From Nitrospirota bacterium (lineage in GTDB: Bacteria; Nitrospirota; Thermodesulfovibrionia; Thermodesulfovibrionales; Magnetobacteriaceae): a stretch of DNA of 11,832 nt. Position 1 is the first letter of the stretch, and each line of letters starts with the position of its first letter. This document shows, in pieces, positions 6,409 through 11,832 of the stretch. Under the pieces are notes generated by a model that saw only the letters and a program-made list of their open reading frames with translations, made no database searches and was not told the DNA's origin. A program made the position numbers and the translations under genes. The stretch spans positions 1 to 11,832 of the forward strand of contig JADFXZ010000062.1 of assembly GCA_015233265.1 (NCBI GenBank), read 5' to 3'.

Positions 6409-7506
6409 GTGATAAGGAAAGACCTTTTTGAGGGTGTGTACGCAGGCCGGCGTGTGCTGGTTACCGGCCATACTGGCTTTAAGGGTTCGTGGCTGACTCT
6501 GTGGCTCTTGGGGCTTGGGGCGAAGGTAGCGGGATTCTCTTCGTATCTGCCGTCAGAGCCCTGCAATTACGAGGTGCTTAAACTCAACAAAAGAATACAC
6601 AATTTCGAAGGCGACATAAGGGATTACGCCAGTCTGTCAGCCGCTTTCGAGTCTTTTCAGCCAGAGATTGTCTTTCATCTGGCGGCTCAACCAATCGTGC
6701 GCCTCTCACACGAAGACCCGCTGCTGACCTTCGGCACGAATGTCCAGGGCACGGCCAATTGCCTGCAATGTATAAAGAATTCCAAAAGTGTGCGCGCTGC
6801 CGTTGTCATAACAAGCGACAAGTGTTACCGCAACGTTGAATGGCCCTGGGGTTATAGGGAAAACGACACACTCGGCGGTGATGACCCCTACAGCGCCTCA
6901 AAGGCGTGTGCTGAGATGATCTTTAAATCATATGCCGCGTCGTTTTTCTTGGGAACAGACGCCCCTCGTCTTGCCACAGCCAGAGCCGGCAACGTCATTG
7001 GCGGTGGCGACTGGGCGCGGGACAGGATAATCCCCGACTGTGTCAAGGCATGGTCACATGGACGTGAGGCCGTCATAAGAAATCCAAACGCGACTCGTCC
7101 GTGGCAGCATGTGCTGGAGCCGCTAAGCGGCTACCTGCAGCTTGGCGCGCGGCTCTTGTCAACGGAGTGTGCCTCTGGAGATGCCTTCAACTTCGGCCCT
7201 GATGCACGGGCTGACCACTCTGTAGGAGAGCTTATCGGGGAGTTTATGGCGCATTGGGGGGTCTGCCTGATGCGGCACGAAGGGGCTGAAATCAGGGAGA
7301 GTTCGCTGCTTAAGCTCTGCTGCGATAAGGCGCTGCGGCAGCTGAACTGGTATGCCGCCCTTGATTTTAGGCAGACCGTTGAGCTGACAGCCATCTGGTA
7401 CAAGGCATTTTACGAGGGCAAGGACGATATGTTCGAGTTTTCCCTGCGTCAAATTTCTCACTATATCGGGCAGGCACAAAAAAAGTCAATCAGTTGGGCT
7501 AAATGA
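6409..7506 (+). CDS. rfbG: CDP-glucose 4,6-dehydratase, GTG start
   Basis: This 365-residue extended SDR should convert CDP-glucose to CDP-4-keto-6-deoxyglucose with tightly bound NAD. Seen: the NAD-binding GHTGFKGSW (20-28), HLAAQPIVRLS (90-100), the catalytic TSDKCY (135-140) and YSASKACAE (161-169), giving the Y161/K165 pair, then GNVIGGGDWARDRIIPD, a family signature. The start is GTG 6409; no ATG fits, because the ATG at 6407 is in another frame and followed at once by TGA. The frame is open upstream to the rfbF stop region, but the N-terminus matches the usual family start. No strong Shine-Dalgarno is seen in the 28-base gap after rfbF. It overlaps the next gene by an ATGA. The product would be the branch point for CDP-linked 6-deoxy or 3,6-dideoxy sugars. 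Confidence 0.94.
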   Translation: MIRKDLFEGVYAGRRVLVTGHTGFKGSWLTLWLLGLGAKVAGFSSYLPSEPCNYEVLKLNKRIHNFEGDIRDYASLSAAFESFQPEIVFHLAAQPIVRLSHEDPLLTFGTNVQGTANCLQCIKNSKSVRAAVVITSDKCYRNVEWPWGYRENDTLGGDDPYSASKACAEMIFKSYAASFFLGTDAPRLATARAGNVIGGGDWARDRIIPDCVKAWSHGREAVIRNPNATRPWQHVLEPLSGYLQLGARLLSTECASGDAFNFGPDARADHSVGELIGEFMAHWGVCLMRHEGAEIRESSLLKLCCDKALRQLNWYAALDFRQTVELTAIWYKAFYEGKDDMFEFSLRQISHYIGQAQKKSISWAK

Positions 7507-7943
7507 TAAAAGGCGTTTCTGTCACACCATTAAAGCAAATAGAAGATGCCCGCGGCAAGGTGATGCACATGCTGAGGTGTGACTCCCCGTTGTTTGAGAG
7601 ATTTGGCGAGGTGTATTTCTCCGTTGTCAACCCCGGTGCCGTAAAGGCCTGGAAGCTGCACAAGAAAATGGCGCTTAATCTGGCAGTCCCGTTTGGCCGT
7701 GTGAGGCTTGTTATCTATGACGAACGTGCAGACTCACCAACGAACGGGCGTGTGGATGAGTTCGAAATAGGCAACGGCAACTACTGCCTCGTGCATGTGC
7801 CGCCGCTGCTGTGGAGCGGTTTTATGGGGATTTCAGAGGGCATTACTATTGTAGCCAACTGTGCTTCTGAGATGCACGACCCAGCCGAGGCCGACCAGCT
7901 CAGCCACGACGACACACGAATTCCGTACCGGTGGGCGCAATAA
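7503..7943 (+). CDS. RmlC-like cupin, putative NDP-4-keto-6-deoxysugar epimerase
   Basis: The 146 residues resemble the dTDP-4-dehydrorhamnose 3,5-epimerase (RmlC) fold in shortened form; typical RmlC has about 180. Recognisable are EDARGKV (14-20), FGEVYFSVV (34-42), the WKLHKKMALN patch (50-59), whose H53 should match the catalytic histidine of RGLHYQ, RLVIYDERADSPT (68-80), HVPPLLWSGF (98-107) and a DP..AD segment near 126-131. By eye, the tyrosine that acts as general acid in RmlC (in a region reading like LYKTTDYY) is not present; the matching stretch is TIVANCASEMH (115-125). The protein may therefore epimerise one carbon only, or do another isomerisation. It sits between the CDP-glucose dehydratase and a sugar SDR, overlapping both, so the substrate is probably CDP-4-keto-6-deoxyglucose. 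The fold is confident; the reaction is inferred. Confidence 0.75.
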   Translation: MIKGVSVTPLKQIEDARGKVMHMLRCDSPLFERFGEVYFSVVNPGAVKAWKLHKKMALNLAVPFGRVRLVIYDERADSPTNGRVDEFEIGNGNYCLVHVPPLLWSGFMGISEGITIVANCASEMHDPAEADQLSHDDTRIPYRWAQ

Positions 7944-8905
7944 TGCGTGTGCTGATAACCGGTGGCAGGGGGTTTATTGGCGGCAGGACTGCCCTTTATC
8001 TGGCAGATCAATATCCCGATTCGGATGTAACCATCACATCCACAAACAATGAAGACCTGCCCTTGTGGGCTTCCGCGTTTAAGACACTAAATATGTCATT
8101 AAGCAACGAGCAATCGATAACTCGTGCCGTTGCCGGTATAGATACAATAGTCCATCTTGCCGCAATGAACGAAATAGACTCGATGCGTGATCCGGTCTCA
8201 GCGTTGATGACAAACGCAGAGGGGACATACCGGCTGCTTAGGGCGGCTGCAGAGGCCGGAGTAAGGAATTTTATATATTTCTCGACAATTCATGTCTATG
8301 GAGAAAATCTGGAGCGTCCACTAATAACAGAGGACACCCCAATAAGGCCATATCACCCGTATGCAATTACACACGCGGCGGCTGAGGGGTTTGTCGATCA
8401 GTTCAGACGATATAACTCAATGAACACGGCGATTTTCAGGCTGTCAAATGCCTACGGCGCCCCGGCTGACAGGGCGGTAAACCGCTGGAGCCTCGTCTTT
8501 AACGATCTGTGCCGTCAGGCCGTAACCAAGGGGGTGCTGACGCTGAAATCCTCCGGCTCTCAGTACAGGGATTTCATTGCGATACGCGATGTTGCGCGCG
8601 CCGTTGGTCATTTTATCTATGAACTAAAGGGCGGCTCTGGCGATGGGCTGTATAATCTTGGCGGTGAATGTCCGATGACGATATTAGAGGCGGCACAGCG
8701 TGTGGCGCGGGTCTATAAAGAGACCTATGGACGCACGATAAGCGAAATTAAGGTTGGGCAGCCGGCGGCCTCAGAGCCATTTTTACAGCCAACAAACTAT
8801 AGTATCGAAAAGATAAAAAAAACGGGCTTTGCGCTTGAGGGCGGCATGGATGCAGAGATTATACAATGCCTTTCCCTGTGCGAGGGCTTCGTGGAGTCAA
8901 TGTAA
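7943..8905 (+). CDS. Extended SDR nucleotide-sugar epimerase/reductase with YxxxH
   Basis: A 320-residue NAD(P)-dependent sugar SDR. The Rossmann motif GGRGFIGG is at 7-14, HLAAMNE at 71-77, the serine of the active site S114 in STIHVYG (114-120), and the catalytic tyrosine Y140 in HPYAITHAAAE. The usual lysine four residues later is H144 (codon CAC at 8372-8374), so the motif is YxxxH. The C-terminal half has the RDFIAIRDVARA motif of sugar-nucleotide enzymes. I chose ATG 7943, which overlaps the upstream TAA as TAATG; a GTG at 7931 is in frame but would only add four residues. Given its neighbours it probably reduces the 4-keto group, or changes the configuration, of a CDP-6-deoxyhexose. 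The exact product sugar cannot be deduced. Confidence 0.82.
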   Translation: MRVLITGGRGFIGGRTALYLADQYPDSDVTITSTNNEDLPLWASAFKTLNMSLSNEQSITRAVAGIDTIVHLAAMNEIDSMRDPVSALMTNAEGTYRLLRAAAEAGVRNFIYFSTIHVYGENLERPLITEDTPIRPYHPYAITHAAAEGFVDQFRRYNSMNTAIFRLSNAYGAPADRAVNRWSLVFNDLCRQAVTKGVLTLKSSGSQYRDFIAIRDVARAVGHFIYELKGGSGDGLYNLGGECPMTILEAAQRVARVYKETYGRTISEIKVGQPAASEPFLQPTNYSIEKIKKTGFALEGGMDAEIIQCLSLCEGFVESM

Positions 8906-9714
8906 TGTCTGAACACGCCTGCCCGCTGGTGTCAATCATCATGCCAACCTACAACTACGCCGAGTTCATAGGAGAGTCCATCAGCTCCGTACTTTCTCAG
9001 ACGTACCGCAACTGGGAGCTGATAGTGATAGACAACTATTCAACTGACAATACTGAGCAGATAGTGCGCGGCTTTGCCTGTGAACAGATTAAATATATTA
9101 AGTTTAAAAACGATGGCATAATTGCCGCCTCAAGAAACGTGGGGTTAAAGGAGGCGGGAGGCCAGTACATCGCCTTTTTGGACTCCGACGATTTGTGGCT
9201 TGGCGATAAACTTGAAAAGCAGGTAAACTATTTAAACACCCATGAAGATATTTTTATGGTGTATTCGAAGGCGGCCGCGATGGAAAATGGTGTTCTGACA
9301 TACACAAAAGGCAGACCGCCGGGGCGGCGATTCGGTTTAGCCAACAAAATGTTCATCGACTTGTATCTTTCGTTTAACTACATATCGTGCCTGACGGTGA
9401 TGTTCCGAAATGGAGGCGGCCTTCAATTCAGCGAAGACAAGGCATTAATCACTGTCGAGGACTTTGATTTGTGGCTTACGATTGCGGCTGCCCATCAGAT
9501 AGGCTACATAAGCGAACCGCTTGCGTTTTACAGGATACACGGCAAAAACTCGGGGGCACGGTTCAGAAAATACGTTAAGGCAAGCCTGAACCTGATAAAA
9601 AAATACAGAAAAAAGGTCTCTGCCCCCGTGCAGATGAGGAAATACATATCGTTTTACGCATACGTATTGTCAATCATGCCGGAGGCCATTGGCCGTATGG
9701 TAAGGCGCACCTGA
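8905..9714 (+). CDS. Family 2 glycosyltransferase (GT-A fold)
   Basis: The 269 residues form a classical GT2 enzyme. It begins VSIIMPTYNYAEFIGESI (9-26), then ELIVIDNYSTDNT (38-50), ASRNVGL (75-81) and the metal/nucleotide-binding FLDSDDLW (91-98). The probable catalytic base lies in VEDFDLWL (184-191, acidic pair E185/D186), and the late LAFYRIHGKNS (206-216) is typical of the family. There is no membrane segment, so it should act at the cytoplasmic face of the membrane, adding a sugar, perhaps the CDP-linked one made by the preceding genes, to a lipid-linked glycan. ATG 8905 overlaps the previous stop as TAATG and has GGAG at 8893-8896; a longer reading from 8866 lacks family similarity in its first 13 residues. 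The C-terminus is basic (MVRRT). Donor and acceptor are unknown. Confidence 0.9.
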   Translation: MSEHACPLVSIIMPTYNYAEFIGESISSVLSQTYRNWELIVIDNYSTDNTEQIVRGFACEQIKYIKFKNDGIIAASRNVGLKEAGGQYIAFLDSDDLWLGDKLEKQVNYLNTHEDIFMVYSKAAAMENGVLTYTKGRPPGRRFGLANKMFIDLYLSFNYISCLTVMFRNGGGLQFSEDKALITVEDFDLWLTIAAAHQIGYISEPLAFYRIHGKNSGARFRKYVKASLNLIKKYRKKVSAPVQMRKYISFYAYVLSIMPEAIGRMVRRT

Positions 9715-9722
9715 TGCCTTAC
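9700..9722. terminator. Short inverted repeat between convergent genes, possible weak terminator
   Basis: GTAAGGC (9700-9706) and GCCTTAC (9716-9722) form a perfect 7-bp stem with a 9-base loop, spanning the stop codon of the glycosyltransferase gene and ending 17 bases before the end of the HD gene. Neither side is followed by a T-run, so intrinsic termination would be weak. It is the only hairpin I found at the end of the operon. The 24 bases of 9715-9738 hold nothing else. Confidence 0.3.
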
Positions 9723-9738
9723 TGGCTTGCCATGTTTA

Positions 9739-11739
9739 TCAATATAAAAATACAGTTTGCAGAATCAATTGTAAAGCGCGTTTCATGCGAGCGTGGCCGT
9801 CCTGCGATAGAATCGCACGTATCTTCTCATCATTTAACCTTTTTCTTAAATCATTGAACTCTATGTTGCGTAAACGAGTTCCGAACTCATCTCGAAACAA
9901 CAAATGGTGAATAATTTCGATAAAAACGGATATGAGATTTTCTACTAATAGTTTACTATTTAATCTGATTAGAAAATCCATATCACCCTCTATGGTCTCA
10001 GCATTTATATCCCTAATCAGTTTTGACTTATATTTATGCGGAACTATTAGTTCCACATATACACAATCCAAAGCGGTTTCAACTATTTGCTGGAAGCATC
10101 CCAGTGCATAGTCCATTTGCCCTACGAGTGAAAATCTCTCAGAAAACGCATCGAAATCACCCATTGTTTTTATATGCCTGTTTATAATTGCATTTACTTC
10201 CCTCGTTGAGGTGTTTAATCTACCCTCCTGAGAAGCAGCGAATGTATCATCAAAAACACCTAAACATAGATCCTCATTTATACATCCCAGAATACTTCTC
10301 ATGGTGTTATAAGGACTCGTTAGATCACCCGCCAGGTCACCTTTAACGATCTTAATTTCTTTAAATTTTCTAAGAACATTCTCTATGCTTTTTGACTTTT
10401 GTTCATTAGAGACTTTGTATGAAGGAATACGATAGTGGTTGTTTTTACAAAATTGTCGTAATGCCCTTTCTATGCTTACATATGTTAATCTCCTTAACCT
10501 CTCCGTTGTGTGTCTCTTTGAGAAATCACTTGCTTCCTTGTAAGCCTCAGACAGGTTATCAGAATGGAGGTGCTCATTTATTGTATCTAACAGCTTAAAT
10601 GAGATATTTAAATCATGTAAAAGAATCGATGCCTGATCATTTTCTGTAAGAAACTCCTCTATTTTTCTATCCGCCCTATCTTCATATTCCCATGTAGTGT
10701 CTATCTCATCCTTATTATCATAGGATGCAATTATATCTGCAAGATTTAGAAGCCATAAATCAAAAAGAAACCTGTAGCTCCACCTCTTTTGATCATCTTG
10801 CACTTTACTACTAGGGTCATATGGTTGTTTATTACATATAAGACTATGTTTTTTAACCCTGCTAACTAAGTCAACTAATCTTAGATATCCTGACTCTCCT
10901 GTCGAAAGAGGTCCAAACTGATCATGGTAGTATAAGAAGTCAGAAATAAAAATCAAATCATCATGCTCAAACTTATAGCAAAAGTCATCTGGATATAAAC
11001 CGTGATATTTGTCAATGATTACAATAAAGTCATTCCATGCTTTGCTTCTATGATCTGAGAGAATTATAGCACCTTCCATGCCATGCCTGTGATATTCTAC
11101 GGTTTTACCAATATCATGATAGAAAGCAGCTAGCATCAACGTAAAGATTCTAAAACCATGTTTCTTATCATAAGAAATATCAATTTGTTTTTTGTTACCG
11201 TTGATTATATATTTATCTATATTTTTCTCATCTCTAAAGAAGCTAATCAGCCGCGCCATCGCCGTTACAACATTTATAAAATGATTATAAGCTTTGACAT
11301 TATTTGAAGAATTCGTATATACATTTCCTTTATCTATGCTTTCGAGGCACAACAGCTCATCTGCATCAACTCTTGGATCTCTTACAGGATTTTGCCACTT
11401 ACGGTCCATAAAATAACGCTGATACCTGTCAACGAAAGGAAAATAATATTTTGCTAGCACTGCTCCGTCACAAACGGATAATACGCAATACAGCCCATCG
11501 CCGGGTTTGCAAACTCTCTTTTTAACTATTTCATCTAACTTTGCCTTTATCTCTTCAAGACACTTATCCGGCTTTGGTTTTGCCGGCCACTCTGGGAGCA
11601 CATCAATGTATTCCCGATTGCCTAAAGATTCCCCTTTGCCTAAATAACTATCCTCGTCGTAGAATGCTTTCTTAATGTTCTCTATGCACCTTAGAATCTC
11701 TTCGTGAGAAAGCCCTTTTTTTGTTATCTTATATAGCAT
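9739..11739 (-). CDS. Large HD-domain protein, putative metal-dependent phosphohydrolase
   Basis: This 666-residue protein carries an HD-type metal site between about 150 and 340: H153 in YNHFINVV, H208/D209 in FYHDIGKT, H219 in HRHGMEGAI, H272/D273 in YYHDQFG, and D335 in LADIIASYD. The order H...HD...H...H...D fits the HD superfamily, whose members are mostly phosphodiesterases or nucleotide phosphohydrolases. The first 150 residues and the last 320 or so, which look largely helical and charged, match no family I recognise. I see no signal peptide and no clear membrane segment. The start ATG at 11739 is chosen for its GGAGG at 11745-11749; the same frame stays open upstream to the window edge, with a TTG at 11817, so a longer protein is not excluded. 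The gene is convergent with the operon and clearly AT-richer than its neighbours, suggesting acquisition. The HD call is confident; the function is not known. Confidence 0.75.
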   Translation of the reverse strand: MLYKITKKGLSHEEILRCIENIKKAFYDEDSYLGKGESLGNREYIDVLPEWPAKPKPDKCLEEIKAKLDEIVKKRVCKPGDGLYCVLSVCDGAVLAKYYFPFVDRYQRYFMDRKWQNPVRDPRVDADELLCLESIDKGNVYTNSSNNVKAYNHFINVVTAMARLISFFRDEKNIDKYIINGNKKQIDISYDKKHGFRIFTLMLAAFYHDIGKTVEYHRHGMEGAIILSDHRSKAWNDFIVIIDKYHGLYPDDFCYKFEHDDLIFISDFLYYHDQFGPLSTGESGYLRLVDLVSRVKKHSLICNKQPYDPSSKVQDDQKRWSYRFLFDLWLLNLADIIASYDNKDEIDTTWEYEDRADRKIEEFLTENDQASILLHDLNISFKLLDTINEHLHSDNLSEAYKEASDFSKRHTTERLRRLTYVSIERALRQFCKNNHYRIPSYKVSNEQKSKSIENVLRKFKEIKIVKGDLAGDLTSPYNTMRSILGCINEDLCLGVFDDTFAASQEGRLNTSTREVNAIINRHIKTMGDFDAFSERFSLVGQMDYALGCFQQIVETALDCVYVELIVPHKYKSKLIRDINAETIEGDMDFLIRLNSKLLVENLISVFIEIIHHLLFRDEFGTRLRNIEFNDLRKRLNDEKIRAILSQDGHARMKRALQLILQTVFLY

Positions 11740-11832
11740 AATATCCTCCGCTTGATTTTTTAGTACGCCCACCTTGCAATCCAATGTCATTAACTTAGCG
11801 TATTTGTTTATAGGCAAAGGAGTATTGTCTAA
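11740..11832 (-). promoter_or_regulatory. Ribosome binding site and leader of the HD-domain gene
   Basis: GGAGG lies on the minus strand at 11745-11749, five bases before ATG 11739, and decides this start over the TTG at 11817. The rest of the stretch is open in the same frame up to the window edge, while one of the other minus-strand frames has stops. I found no convincing -35/-10 pair, so the promoter, or a preceding co-transcribed gene, probably lies beyond 11832. Confidence 0.6.

Larger units (their letters stand above)
894..9714 (+). other. Probable operon: house-cleaning and cell-wall genes followed by a CDP-sugar cassette
   Basis: Eleven genes run in one direction. The junctions are: 2-base gap, 65-base gap, 14-base overlap, 23-base overlap, 4-base overlap (ATGA), 23-base overlap, 3-base gap, 28-base gap, 4-base overlap, 1-base overlap (TAATG), and 1-base overlap (TAATG). 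I found no hairpin followed by a T-run between any of them. The promoter at 817-845 could drive the whole set. The 65-base gap before the amidase gene and the AT-rich 3' end of rdgB are the only places where internal initiation looks plausible. Confidence 0.6.

Noticed and set aside
8815..8822. Run of eight A in the SDR gene as a programmed frameshift site
   Set aside because: The frame is continuous on both sides and the protein is full length, so no frameshift is needed to explain it.
8866..8904. Longer glycosyltransferase start at ATG 8866
   Set aside because: The extra 13 residues overlap the SDR gene and do not resemble GT2 N-termini; ATG 8905 has GGAG at good distance and the TAATG coupling seen at the previous junction.
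9739..11739. HD protein as a Cas3-type nuclease or CRISPR component
   Set aside because: There is an HDIGK motif but no helicase domain, no repeat array and no cas gene in the window; HDIGK alone is common in many HD families.

Overview
The window looks like a bacterial chromosome segment of moderate GC. The order amidase - GerM-domain protein - murI - rph - rdgB, without sporulation genes, is reminiscent of Nitrospirota (Thermodesulfovibrio/Magnetobacterium type) or deltaproteobacterial-grade Gram-negative bacteria. This lineage call is an inference from gene order and protein style, not from a marker gene. There are no rRNA, tRNA, CRISPR, IS or phage features.

Layout. (1) Positions 1-823, minus strand: the 5' part of a RecD2-type helicase gene, cut by the window edge before its motor domain. 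(2) A 70-base divergent intergenic region holds a very good sigma70-like promoter reading rightward (TTGACA, 17 bases, TATCAT) whose -35 box overlaps the recD2 start codon. (3) Positions 894-9714: eleven plus-strand genes packed almost without gaps, most overlapping or separated by fewer than 30 bases; the one larger gap, 65 bases, precedes the amidase gene. This probable operon starts with housekeeping genes: a MazG-like/dCTPase-type nucleotide pyrophosphohydrolase, a macro-domain ADP-ribose hydrolase, a cell-wall amidase, a membrane-anchored GerM-domain protein, glutamate racemase, RNase PH and the XTP/dITP pyrophosphatase RdgB. Three bases after rdgB comes a CDP-sugar cassette: glucose-1-phosphate cytidylyltransferase, CDP-glucose 4,6-dehydratase, an RmlC-like cupin, an extended SDR with YxxxH in place of YxxxK, and a family 2 glycosyltransferase. 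(4) Positions 9739-11739, minus strand and convergent: a 666-residue HD-domain protein, visibly AT-richer than everything else, with no recognised family beyond the HD core.

How the genes work together. The first block combines nucleotide house-cleaning (non-canonical NTPs, ADP-ribose derivatives), peptidoglycan metabolism (D-glutamate supply, septal or turnover amidase) and RNA 3'-end trimming. The second block should turn glucose-1-phosphate into CDP-glucose, then CDP-4-keto-6-deoxyglucose, which is epimerised and/or reduced and transferred to a surface glycan. The 3-dehydratase DdhC, which would make a 3,6-dideoxyhexose, is absent from the visible cassette, so a CDP-6-deoxyhexose is the more likely product.

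The least explained parts are the sugar pathway, with its RmlC-like protein and atypical SDR, and the HD-domain protein in its AT-rich stretch, whose own neighbours lie outside the window.
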